Assembly (NCBI GenBank): GCA_037043015.1
Contig: CM073331.1
Span: 2,873,501 to 2,937,500, forward strand
DNA length: 64,000 bases
Reading direction: 5' to 3'
Origin: Bryum argenteum
Taxonomy: Eukaryota > Streptophyta > Bryopsida > Bryales > Bryaceae
Shown here piece by piece: positions 1 to 11,179 of the stretch. The translations under genes were made by a program, and so were the position numbers. Below the pieces are notes generated by a model. The model did no database searches. It worked only from the letters and a program-made list of their open reading frames with translations, and had not been told where the DNA came from. Positions within the stretch are counted from its first letter, which is position 1; every line of letters begins with the position of its first letter.

Positions 1-636
1 AAAAAACCTCGACTACCGGATTGTTAGCTTTATCCAGATTTGATTAAATGTAGCACAAATTTACACAAGCAAGAGACACAAAATACATTGCACACGCCAC
101 AAATGCAACACTTCCACATTCCCTTCGTTCACAAGGTACTTGCAATATCCTACTCAACACGTCCAGCAAGTTCTAATTTTTCTTACGTAAATCGAACTTC
201 ACAGATCGACATGGAACTCTTGCTTCTTATACAAAGAGTATAACGGTATGCTCTTAGAGAAGGAATGCTCATGAAAATACGAAAATGTTCCAACAAAAAT
301 CCCTCGTGATGCAAAGTCCAGTATCCGAAGCAAATGCGTCATACCTCGTTTCAGTTAATAACACTTAACGCTGGGTTCACTCCACGAAAATGGGAATTGA
401 AGTTTATCTAAACTGCTGCCATTCACTCAGAATCAAGGACATGATATGGTGTCTCAAGTAGAGAGAGCCAGCTCTCTGCAATAATGAGAATTCTCCTGAG
501 CTAGAGATTGGAATGACATTCGTCTCGTGCAAAACTTGAGGTCTCCTATGAGACCAAAAGGACACACAACCTCATTGAAATGAACGTCTGAGTGCTCTAA
601 TAAAAACCTGACACTCAGCGAGTTGAGGCATGAACC
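1..636. other. 3' flank of eIF3i, no gene seen
   Basis: This stretch follows the eIF3i stop codon on the minus strand and probably holds its 3' UTR. A 67-codon open frame at 40-243 (+) has no recognisable domain and no splice partners that I can see, so I do not call it a gene. Confidence 0.4.
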
Positions 637-2768
637 CTAGACCTTGATGTGGTAGTAATCAGCGTCAAAGAAGTGCACACGGACGTATCCGTCTTCACCA
701 CCGCTCGAGAAACTGCGTATCAACAAATGTTTCAGTTACAAAGAAACCACCAGGTAGGTTTGTTATCAAAAATAAGCAAGTAGAAAACTTAGTAACCCAC
801 CAATCAGAGATAACTGCACTTCACTTAATGCAAAGGTAGATGCTTAAAGGAAACATAAGAAATGGTGTGCCATGAAGCTAACCTTCTGCCATCAGGATTA
901 AAAGCGAGAGCATTGATAGGCCCGAAGTGACCCTTCACACCACCAATTTCCTCTTCGAAAATCTGCACAGCACATCCCAAGTTGATAACTCTTAACAAAC
1001 AGTCCTTGAGTAGTACAATAAGCCTTCCTGAATCAAGAAGCAATAGTGATATGCACCACTGAGAAGAACACAGAAGAGGAATTCGTTGGTACGAAGGTTA
1101 TATGATAGAATTACATGACAAGGAAGACTAACCTTGTGGAAGAACTTAGCCTCAAACTTTCCAGCTCGAGTGCTAGTCATTGTCACTTGTGAGGCTTCTT
1201 GACCACCACCAATAACGACCTATATCAAATCCAACAACATGAGCACTCAAATTCGATAACCAAATGCATTTCAATTCTTCCACTGTATTTAGTTCCTCCC
1301 AAAAATAAACTGGTTAAGAGTCGAAGCATACATGGTCAAGGAGAGGTGAGATAGCAGCAGCATTCACAGGTCGCTCTGTAGTGTAAGTCTTCAACACAGT
1401 CAAGGTTCGAATATCCCACAACTTCGACGTCTTGTCATGAGAACCGGTGATGAAATGTGAGCCATCAGCAGATTTCGCCATCGACGTGATCACCTTCGCG
1501 TGACCTGTCTCTGGATCACTTTCCTTCAAGCACTTGCCCGTCTGCAAGCGAGGTAACGAAACAATTATGCTCTTACATCTGAATCTCAAGGGGCTAACAG
1601 AAGGATTCAGGTGCTTTGAGACTAACCTCGGCATCCCAGATACGAATGGTAGCATCCTCTCCAGCGCTAATGATAGTTTTGTTGAGAGGTCCCCACATAA
1701 CTCTGTTAATCCTTCCTTGTGGACCCGTGATGGTCAGAATATCCTCACTGGATTCTGCAAACCCATGAAGATATATCAGACATTGCCGATTCATTTGATG
1801 AACAGATGGCTCTGAGGTAAGACATGGGCTCACACTCATTCAATAATCAGCTCAATTGACTAGGCTAAATTCAGTGAGCAATAAAGTAGATTTCTTCCAC
1901 TATCATCCTAGACTAGTTTCAGCGTCTCTACTTATTCAGGAAACTAAAAAAAATTGTGAATTCAGTTTATACTGTTAACAAGGTGATCGTCTCAAAATAT
2001 TGATACGATATTAATCACTGCCTTGAAAACCCTAAGAACCAATAATAGCGATGAGGTAGGCCTTTAAAGCATAGACTCTCGTAAGGAACTTTCGTAGTAC
2101 TCGTAAGCAACATCCAGCCTACACTTTTAAACAATGCTCAGAAAAGAACCGCAAGCTTAAACTCAAGCTGCTTTCACGATCCTCATGTTGAAACTGGAAC
2201 TACGAAATTCAGTGTTGGCTCGACTCATTAAGAATTCCGAGGTGCTTGTAACTTTCCAATCAACAAGATGGTAAGAGCACTCACGCAAGGAACGGTCAGA
2301 CTCAATCCGCTTCACATGAATAGCGGACTGCTGTTCCATGAAAGGATCAGTAGTAATAACAATCATTTTGTCGCCTTCAGAGAAGCTGACAGCTCTTGCG
2401 GGCGCATCGAAGTTGAAGGAATGCAGTTGGACACCGGTTTCGCAGTCCCACAGCTTAACAGACTGGTCGGCAGAGCTCGTCACCAACCGCGTTGAGTCGC
2501 CTGCAAATCACCATCGCTGAGGTAAGCAACTAGGGTTTCGTCTTAAACAGCAAATTACGGAGTTCCAAAAGCTCGGGCACTTACGGGAGACATCGCAACA
2601 CCAGACGGCTCCATTGTGGCCCCGGTAAGTGCCGAGACGCTCGCCGTTGCTGGCGTACCACACGGTGGGCGTGTGATCCTTGGCGCACGAGAAGAGCAAG
2701 TCGCCGTCTCGGTTGTACTTGAGAAACGTGAGCGGCCTCTCGTGCCCCTTCAACAATATCGGCCTCAT
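637..2768 (-). CDS. TIF3I1: Translation initiation factor eIF3 subunit I (WD40 protein)
   Basis: WD40 beta-propeller subunit of the cytosolic eIF3 complex, which acts in 43S pre-initiation complex assembly. Seven exons join without a frame break: 2768-2585, 2500-2285, 1754-1627, 1541-1332, 1219-1133, 962-883 and 712-637. All introns have GT-AG ends. The product is 326 aa; plant eIF3i proteins are about 328 aa. The N-terminus [19 protein letters not shown] is the family signature. WD-type segments include [31 protein letters not shown] and [11 protein letters not shown]. The C-terminal block [19 protein letters not shown] and the final [14 protein letters not shown] are also typical. I chose the ATG at 2768 because it matches the conserved start. 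Telo-box motifs lie just upstream. The gene looks intact and is the best-supported one in the window. Confidence 0.96.
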
Positions 2769-2898
2769 CGCAGCAAAATGTCCTGCAAATCCTTTGCTCT
2801 GAATAGACTCGAAACGAAATCAGAGGTTGCAAGCAATCGAACACGGTTGAGCTCCGAGCGAAGTCGGAGTCTGGAGCTCGTTCGACGTGAAAGAGAGA

Positions 2899-2938
2899 TT
2901 TAGGGTTTGGAAGTTGACAATGAACGTTTTTAGGGTTT
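2899..2938 (-). promoter_or_regulatory. Two telo-box motifs upstream of eIF3i
   Basis: TTTAGGGTTT occurs at 2899-2908 and again at 2929-2938; on the gene strand both read AAACCCTAAA. They sit about 130-170 bp upstream of the eIF3i ATG. Telo boxes are known in plant promoters and leaders of translation-related genes such as eEF1A and ribosomal proteins. The regulatory role here is inferred from position. Confidence 0.6.
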
Positions 2939-3120
2939 CTTTTCCACGGTCTTAGGGTCGATCGGCTGGACTTGAAGACGTAGATGACAAGTAGGCCTAA
3001 GAGGTGAAGGCGCTTGATAACCAAATCACTCTCAAGTCTCCAACAATCTAATTGTACAAAATTAAGGAATTTGGTAGAAAATTCCAAGTTATTAAAGTTT
3101 TTGATTATAAGATTTTTATA

Positions 3121-3361
3121 TTAACCCTTAAACGTGATAAGCTTTCCTGATACCACACCCAAAATCTCTTTAAAACTCCATTTTTAGCATTATTCTATTT
3201 TTATTTGCTTGAGCTCTATTTTAAGAAAGTATAGATCTCTTTAAGGTGCTCAGTTTGGAATTCTAAAATTTCCATTTGGTATAATGGAGTGTAAGTTATG
3301 AGCAAGATTCTCTCAAAAAAAAACCCAACCCCTCGGGCTGGGTCTAACGTTTAAGGGTTGA
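3121..3361. mobile_element. Small TTAA-ended foldback element (MITE-like)
   Basis: The left end reads TTAACCCTTAAACGTGA (3121-3137). The right end is its inverted complement at 3345-3361 with two mismatches, ending TTGA instead of TTAA. The element is 241 bp and has no coding capacity. TTAA followed by CCC is the end structure of the piggyBac superfamily, so I infer a non-autonomous piggyBac-like element. Confidence 0.5.
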
Positions 3362-4469
3362 CAATCAATACTCAGTTAACCAACCGGATTTACTCTACAT
3401 TTTATGGGGATTTTACAAATGATTGAATTCGGCTTATTGTATTCTGCTTCAACACATGGTTATTTTTTGAGATGTGAGAAGATATACACTACTTCAAGTA
3501 CTTGGATAACTCTATTAGTCTATGAGAAGTGGAAGCTGAAAGTTAAGAGCATGCCTTTAGAGAGGTATTTTACCTTTTGAGTGACTTTGAAGCATGGACA
3601 AACTATCTTTCGAAGGATATATTTCAGAAACCCATAACTCAATTGGAGGTTTGGAAGCGCCTATCATCCTTCTAGATGTCTTGATGGACTTTTTAAAAGC
3701 CGTGTACTTATATTTGAAGTGACTCATTATATTACAACCACTTCATTAAGGTATTTGCTATCAACTGTTCATATTGTTGGATTTGAAAAAATGAATGTAC
3801 TCAAGGAGATCATAAGTATTGACGACCTATTTTTGAGGTTTACTAAAGCATGCATGGAGGATTTCAACACTTTAAGGCCTAAAATGAGTCTTTTAAGGTT
3901 ATAAAGTATAGTAGTTGGTTCTGCGTATTTTGCAAATTTACTTTCATCTATGATATTTTAATTTGAAAATGAGTTATTGGCTAAAACTACCCCAAGGACG
4001 TCTAGGGATTAATACTTTTCCATGCTTGTTAAGCTTCAATTGAAAGTTATGTTTTTTGTTCGGTTCTTAAAGTTCACTACATTTTCTAGTTTTAAGACAC
4101 TCTTGGATTGTAAAATCATAGAGAATTTTTGATGACGATTCAAAAATAGGAAAGGCCATCAATCTATACCTTACATCAACTACTATTCTTTATTAGTTGA
4201 GCACAAAATCACCATAACCTTCTATTTTTTAGTGACTCAAAAGCCTTTGAAACTTCAGTTTATATCACTAAACATTCTTGTAAGAATATTTAAAAACTCA
4301 AGCATTCAAGTGTAAGTTCTTGAAGTTGGTTCATTTACTCATATAATTGAATAATTGGATTTCAAAAAGTGAATGTATTCTGAAATTTTCAAGATTTAAT
4401 CACTTGATTTTGGTATTGATCGTAGTAGGTAAGGAGGGTGTTGAAACTTAGAGGCTTAAGTTGAGTGCC
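3362..4469. other. AT-rich spacer with one TTAA-type repeat end
   Basis: No gene is seen. Around 3930-4012 the sequence, read on the minus strand, starts TTAATCCCTAGACGTCC and continues into the same subterminal sequence as the ends at 4470 and 8452 (a run including TTTTAGCCAA, then CATAGATGAAA). It is therefore one end of the same repeat family; its partner end was not found. Confidence 0.4.
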
Positions 4470-4715
4470 TTAACTCCTATATGTCCTAGCTTATTTTTAA
4501 ATGAAATACACATTTCCAAAGAACTGTCATAGATAGATACAATGGTAAGTCATTGAGATCTCAACTTCACAATTTTGTAGTATACTTCATGTAGGTGATG
4601 TGGGTAAAATTTTGAGCCATAAAGCCTTATAGATTGTCAGATTATGATGCATTATAATAGTATGGCTTGATTAGTGGGAATGGATTGTAATTCTATAATT
4701 GTGCCAATCCTCTTT

Positions 4716-4754
<39 letters not shown>

Positions 4755-6941
4755 TTTATTTTATGCGGTTAAGTGCAAGAGATTGCTCCATGAAATCCAA
4801 CCTTTGAAAGCGGCATCTCCACCGGCCAGTCCGGCTTCAAAAGTAGGTGCAGCCATCGCTCCAGGTTCAGAGAAAGTTGCAACCATCGCTTCACTGATGG
4901 CTGCACCGTCAGATGAACCGAGAGCTTCACCGATGGCTGCACCGCTAGATGAACCGAGAGCTTTACTGATGGCTGTACCGCCGGATGAACACATTTTGCA
5001 AATTGTTCCTTCGATCTCTGTACCGAATGTTGCACCAATAGCTTTATAGATTGTCCTACGAGTACCGATTGCGGAGACTGATACACCTCATGATTTGGAA
5101 CACTTCGAGGCCGATTATGTCCCGACAACAGATATCTTCACGATGGGTGGATTACCTTTGCCTACGTTGAAAGACCTTGGATTTGAAGATAGATTGTATT
5201 CACAAGAGAATGGTTAAATTTTGATATTATCCATCCGACAGAGATTGCATGCATTGAATGACACTTAGGAATATTTAGTGTAAGTACCATTCTTTTGATA
5301 TTGTAGGATTGCTTCTTTCTAGTAGGTTTACTCTAAAAAAAAATCAAGGGTCACATATTTTTATCATTTTCACATTAACTCCTAAATGCCCAAGAAAGCC
5401 AAAATGACTTCTTTGTAAATTTTGGCAGCCTAAATGAAGGGGTTAAAGAGTAATATTTTTTCTTAAGATTTTAACTAGGTGCTCCTTGGACTGCAAAGTG
5501 TACGTGGTAAAACTTTCAAAGCCAAGTTCAAACTTTAAAACGTTCATCTAGAAATTTTGGATTTCAAGTTCAAATAGGGCGGTATAAATTTAGACTCCTT
5601 TTGATTTTTCTTAAGAAATATTTTCATTTTCAAACCATTATCTAAATTCTTAAGTGGCATAAGTCAAGAAATTCGTCAAATACACGAGGGCAGCCTCCAA
5701 AAATTACAAAAAGAATCTTCACAATTCCTAATAAATTTTAAATTATTTCTTACAAAAGATTTGAAAATTTGAGATATGGGAATTTCTTCAAAATTTGATT
5801 TCTCAAAATTCAAAAACCGATAGAAGCACCTACTTGTTGTTCAGATCTTTAGCTAAAAACTTGAACATGTGAACAGAATATATCTAATTAATTGCATGTT
5901 TTACAAGCAAATATGAGCAAAATGTGTAGAATAACAATCATTAAGTCTCCCTTGGCACCATTTAGACTATGTCTTTCATACAAAACGGAAAAAAAATTGC
6001 AGTCAACTTTGAATAATATGATTTTACTGTTCGTAAAGAATCAACGTATAAAATTTTTACTTAATATTAGTGCAAGTAGTAAGGTTATGGTTGGAGGTTA
6101 AAAAAATGTAAATTATAGTGAATTATGCCTCAACTTGTACAAGGTGGTCAAAATTGTAGTTTTTGGTTTTGGAGGTTCAAAAAATGCATGGGTCTTTAGG
6201 AGCTAAGGTAAAATTGCTATGAATAAAAAAAATTCACTAACTAGAAAGCTGTTCACACGATCTTTTTAATACCTTTTAAGACAAAAGAAAACAACCATGA
6301 GAGTTATTTTTTGCGCAAATAAGTGCAATTATAAATATTGCTCCAAAGTTTACGAAAGAAAAAATGTCTGAAACCATACCCCTGCACGTAAATGAATGCC
6401 ATCTCTTCCATACATCTTGAATGGAATCTAGGATCCTACCACAAGAACCGAATTCAAGGTAGAAGCCAACTCACGAAACAAAGTTAAAATGTAATCATGC
6501 GTGAAGGAGAAAAAACTCCTCAAAATCATGTATTTTTAAAGTTTTTTCATCATATAGAAAGATCATTGCAAGTCCAATACCCAAACTAATTATATCAAAA
6601 TTATTCCAATTACAAAGTTCTTGAACTTCATCTTAGGATCATACTTATGCAAAACATATCCATGGTAAACTATTTCAAATTAAGGTAATTGGCTTGCAAT
6701 GGTAAAACATGCTCCATGCTTGAAAACCCAAAAAGAAGAGTTGCTTTCACTAAAATGCTTGCCATAAATTCGCAATTTTTTATGTGGTCAGCAATCTTTA
6801 CCACACAAATTAGAATCAATTTGGAACCAAGTCCAAGTGATTGATTTCAAAACAAACTCTAGATAAATTAGTAATGGATTTCCAAAGTTATATCATGTCA
6901 TCCAATGTCGTTTTTCAAAATTCAACACGTTTAGGGGTTAA
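4470..6941. mobile_element. Possible TTAA-bounded element carrying a family B fragment
   Basis: The left boundary TTAACTCCTATATGTCC (4470) matches one end type of the TTAA family. The right boundary, read on the minus strand, TTAACCCCTAAACGTG (ending 6941), matches the other end type. Between them lie a broken family B sequence (4760-5217), a 32-base T run (4718-4749) and AT-rich sequence. Another internal end-like motif at 5375 (TTAACTCCTAAATGCCC) means this could be nested elements rather than one. The pairing of ends is inference. Confidence 0.3.
4760..5217 (+). pseudogene. Family B pseudogene (acidic, repeat-bearing protein of unknown role)
   Basis: I do not recognise this protein. The frame encodes repeats of the type MAAPxDEPRAx (about 4890-4995), then TDTPHDLEHFEADY and FTMGGLPLPTLKDLGF before the stop at 5215-5217. 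A relative at 43443-43826 (minus) shares both conserved blocks. Here a stop at 5047-5049 replaces the CAG codon found in the relative, so the copy is broken. Homology to the relative continues upstream to about 4690, where a 32-T run has expanded. The opposite strand is also open over most of the region, so the coding strand is not certain; I favour the plus strand because of the shared acidic C-terminal block. Confidence 0.45.
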
Positions 6942-7034
6942 AAAACTAGGAGATAACATGTCAAAAACTTATTCAAAAGTTTGTATGAGTTGGGTGGTGT
7001 CCTTAAAACTTTAAAGATTGTGTCCTAAATTACT

Positions 7035-7411
7035 AGGCACCACAAGCCTTGGCTTGGTGGTTAGGGCTTAGGCCCCCAATGAGGAGGTCGTGGGTTCTAC
7101 TCCCCATGTGGGCGTGGTGCTCACCACTATAGTCCACCCAACTATCCTTGGACCCTGTTGTATGGGTACCTCAAAGCCCTTTGGGGGAATACTATGTCAA
7201 GTAAAATCAAGGCACTTTTAACTAGGCTAGAAACTAGCGTAGTTATAGTGTCCACGTAGTTATAGTGTCCACCCTCGAGAGGGGAAAGTAGTATTGTTCC
7301 AATTTCCCCTAGTAGTCCGGTGGCCATCGGGATATTAGCATTACAAACGGACACTTCATTCACTCCGGCTCCTTAGAAAGGGACCGGAGTTTCTATCTTA
7401 TCTCATCTATC
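7035..7411 (+). mobile_element. tRNA-derived SINE, copy 1
   Basis: The 377 bp body is flanked by perfect 12 bp target-site duplications TCCTAAATTACT (7023-7034 and 7412-7423). Near its 5' end it has TGGCTTGGTGG, one mismatch from the pol III A box TGGCNNAGTGG, and then GGTTCTACTCC, one mismatch from the B box GGTTCGANNCC. The 3' end is a simple TCTATCTTATC-type tail. An inverted second copy lies at 8783-9149. Confidence 0.82.
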
Positions 7412-7473
7412 TCCTAAATTACTTGATTGATTTCAAGAGGTCCCAATCACATGATTGAAATCCCAAATTACAC

Positions 7474-8452
7474 TTAACCCCTAAACGTCCCCAATGTCGT
7501 TTTTCTACATTTTGGATGGAGGGCAAAAACTTTGAAGAGCCATAATGCCTTCATTCAAACACCGTTTTGGATGAAAGCACTTGGTTTGAGTCCCAAATCA
7601 AGTCTAGTGTGTATGGTAAAATTTCAAGAGTCATACAATCAACTATGACTTAATGGCATGCATTTTAGTGAAGAGAACTTTTAATTTTGGGTTCTCATAT
7701 ATTAGGCATGTTTTATCATTACAAGCCAATTATGTGAAACCAAAAATAGTTTTTGATGAGTTTTTTTTACATGAACATGGAATTTAGATGAAATCTAACA
7801 ATTTTCTACTAGGAATTTTTTTGATCCAAATACATTTGGTATCACATTTTCAATGATGTTTCCACAATGAAAAAAGTGAAAATGGATGATTTTTGAACAA
7901 TTATATCTTCTTCATCCACTGTTAGATTTCAACTTTATTTTCTTAAATGGATTCTAATTAGAGTCTACTCCCAGTAGTACAAATCTTGACCAAATCGAAG
8001 ATGTTTCGTAGATAAGGCGTAGATTTGAGTGCATAGGGACTAGTTTTGGACTATTTTCCCTTTGTAAATTTTTGGGTAGTTTTCAACATTGCAAGGGTAT
8101 TTTTTGAGCCAAGTAACTATTTTGATGATGTTTTTTTACACATGGGTACTTTTGAGATGAAGGAGAACAACTTTCTAGTTGGAGATTTTTTCATTGGAGT
8201 AGTTTTGTTGGTAGATTTTCCACTCTAAAATGAAAATGATGAAATTTTGTAGCTTGTTTTGCGCACTAATATGTTATGGCCTTGCAATCTATAAGACCTC
8301 ATGGCTCAAATTTTGGTCCACATGACCTACAACAAGTCTATTACAAGTTTGTACGATTGAGATCTAGATAGCTTATCTTCATTTTCATCTATGACACTAT
8401 TTTTGAAAATGTGATTTTTGGCTAAAAATAGGCTGGGACATTTAGGGGTTAA
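7474..8452. mobile_element. TTAA-bounded non-autonomous element, piggyBac-like ends
   Basis: The 979 bp unit starts TTAACCCCTAAACGTCC (7474) and ends with the complement of TTAACCCCTAAATGTCCC (8452). Its first ~60 bp align with the end at 58530, including AATGTCG, a T-rich bridge, and ACATT followed by TTTGAAG. There is no credible coding region; open frames inside are short and AT-driven. Internal sequence of the right half recurs at 8570-9475 and 40000-40870. Confidence 0.55.
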
Positions 8453-8569
8453 TATGCGGAATTATGTGACCTAGGTTACATGGCCTGCTTGCGTAATTCC
8501 CAAATCACATGAATTGCAAAACTCTTAGGTTGTAAAAAATCACAAATTCCTATTATACGAACAATTATG

Positions 8570-9475
8570 TTTTAGTGTAGACACATTATATGATTAGCCA
8601 TTATATTTTTAGCCAAAAACTCAATTTATTAAAAGCGTTGTACATGAGAGTACAGTTAAGCTATCTAGATCTCAACCATATAAACTTGTAATATACTTGT
8701 TGTAGATTATGTGGACCAAAACGTCACTCATAGGACTTGATAGATTGCAAAATAATAACATATTAGTGTGCAAAACACGCTAGATAGATAGAAGATAGAT
8801 AGAAACTCCGGTCCTTTCTAAGGGGCCGGCGTGAATGAAGTGTCCGTTCGTAATGCTAATATCTCGATGGCCACCGAACAAGGGGAAATTAGATCAATAC
8901 TACTTCCCCCTCTCGAGGGTGGATACTATAACTACGCTAGTTTCTAGCCTAGTTACTAGTGCCTTGAAGATACTTGACATAGTATCCCCCCAAAGGGCTT
9001 TGAGGTACCCATACAACAATGTCCAAGGACCTTTCACAATAGTTGGGTGGACTATAGTGGTGAGCACCACACTAGCATGGGAATAGAACCCATGGCCTCA
9101 TCATTCAGGGCCTAAGCCCTAACCACCAAGCCAAGGCTTGTGGTGCCTTCAAAACACGCTACATATTAATACCATCTTTTCACTTGGAAGTGAAAATACT
9201 ACCAACATGAAATTTGCAATAAAAAAGTCACCAACTTCAAAGTTGTTTATCTTCATCTCAAAGAAACTTTTGTACAAAAAATTTCATCAAAAAAATATCG
9301 TGGCTCACATAGTAGCCTTGCAATGGTGAAAATTGCCAAATATTTTACAAAGGAAAAATAGTCTAAAACTAAACCCCTTGCACTTGAGGATCCATATCTC
9401 ATCTTCAATACATCTGTGGTCAGATCAAAGTTTCTACCACTAAAAGTAGACTATATTTGGAAATAATCCCAAAAA
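8570..9475 (+). repeat. Dispersed repeat interrupted by SINE copy 2
   Basis: Read on plus, this segment matches the reverse complement of about 7930-8450 and the plus strand of 40000-40870. Shared stretches include TTTTAGCCAAAAACTCA, a block on AGATTGCAAAATAATAAC, and CTTGCAATGGTGAAAA. It is split by the SINE at 8783-9149, so it was in place before that insertion. Confidence 0.6.
8783..9149 (-). mobile_element. tRNA-derived SINE, copy 2 (inverted)
   Basis: The body is flanked by perfect 12 bp duplications CAAAACACGCTA (8771-8782 and 9150-9161). It is the reverse-complement relative of the copy at 7035-7411, with the same A-box-like TGGCTTGGTGG and a B-box-like GGTTCTATTCC on the minus strand, and a GATAGATA-type tail on the plus strand. 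It inserted into the dispersed repeat at 8570-9475. Confidence 0.82.
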
Positions 9476-11179
9476 AATAAAGTCAAAATTCATCAATTGG
9501 TGGATGTGGATGAAGGAGATGTAGCTCCTCAAAAATAATCCATCTTTCCAAGAAGTTGTTACGTTTTTGAAAATCACAACCAGCAGTGATTGTCAAAGTC
9601 ACTTTAAATAATGTTATAAGGTAAAATAAATAATCACATATTACTAGTAACATGTCATGATTGGTGTATTTACTAAAATAGTAAAGCACACACTAAACAG
9701 AATGACAAGAATAGCATGGCACCTCCCTACAGTAGTACATTAGAATGTCCCGAGAGTTTGTCGCCAAAATGGGCTACTGAATCCCAATAAATGGAACATC
9801 CGCATCTCACTCACCATGCACACTCACCGACCCCAATTTCAGCAACACCCCCCGCCTGTAAGTTAAATAACCTCCAAAATAGCTACATTGCGGTTAAAAA
9901 GCTTGAGCTTGTTAAAAAATCTCTAAAAAGCTGTAGAGTCTGATGTCATGGACCAGATGTATTGTTTTTCAATCAATAATAACTTACATTGACTGTTTCA
10001 GAAGAAAAAGGAAAAAAAAAAGAGAAGCTGAGCTCACAAGAACCTGCTGGGGGTAAGAAGTAACGAATCTCGTCACGGAGTTTCCCGAAACTGGCATTTT
10101 TTACATACAAAATCAGTATTATTCGGGGGAATCTTTCCTACTTTCCTATTCTAAACTCGGAGCGGATCCTAGTTTTCATCCACCTCCATCGCTCTCCCGC
10201 CACCAGCAAGGATCGGAACCGGGTTCTCTGATCGAACTAGTCACCGTTTGAGCATCTGTTCGGGAGCATTGATCGCGTGCAGCATTTATTGTTTCTGAGT
10301 TGATACAATCCGGTTTCTGCAGTTATGATGTTATAAAATTAAACGAAGGACTCGGAGATCTTTTGCAATCCTTGTGAGAGTTGATGAGAGAACTGATACT
10401 GGTCTTCGGAGATTGATAGAGACATGATGATACTGGTATTCGGAGATTGAGTTGGCGTTCGATCCTGATTGTCGGCGTTGGGTATTAGTCCCATCTGCTC
10501 TGTGGAGAGGACAAGTAATAAGGCTTGAATGTATCAGAAGCAAGAGTTTTGCAAGTTCACGAGTAAGGAGCCGGTATTATCGATCGGTGTAGTAGGCGAA
10601 GATATCAGAAGTTCTGGATGCTGCCTTCAATGTAGCAGAAATTATGGAGGTCGCTGCGGGCACCATGATTCCGTCTCGCAGACGGAGAGCGATCTTTATC
10701 CCCTGATTCAGTCGAGGTACGTCTACGTCATAAGCAAGTATTCAAATTTTCTTTCGAGTATAATAAACGTTTGGTGAGATCTGCACGAGGGTTTTGAATC
10801 GGTGAATGCTCCTCCGACAACTCTTGTCTGTTTCTATGAGTTTGTAGGATGAACTCTGGAGTATTCATGGAAGGTTTTGAAAACAACAAAAGCTACGTTT
10901 CACTACAAACAGGTCATTTCTAAGTTTCATCATCACAAAATGACCTCAGTAACAGCATTCTGAGAGCAAAGGAGGAGTTAACAATGTTTCTCAAACGAGT
11001 ACTTATAGCACTGATGTGGGTGATGTGGGAGACTTTGTTAACGAGACTAAATTCTACGAAGGACAGTGAGTAGGTTGCGATCAAGAAGCAAGACTGCACG
11101 ATAATTCTGGAGAGATTAAAGTGAGAATTTCTTGGTATGGCAGTAGGAGAAGGCGGAGGAGGAGGAGGAGGAGGGTGTG
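9476..11179 (+). promoter_or_regulatory. Upstream region and probable 5' leader of the U-box gene
   Basis: No separate gene is supported. The composition shifts from AT-rich to mixed at about 10.1 kb. A GGA-repeat run (11150-11175) lies directly before the start codon. Leader introns are possible but I cannot place them. This region is missing upstream of the second gene copy at 32118. Confidence 0.4.

Noticed and set aside
4718..4749. 32-T run as a poly(A) tail of a retrocopy
   Set aside because: It lies at the 5' side of the B fragment in the coding orientation and replaces a shorter T-rich stretch in B2, so simple slippage is more likely.
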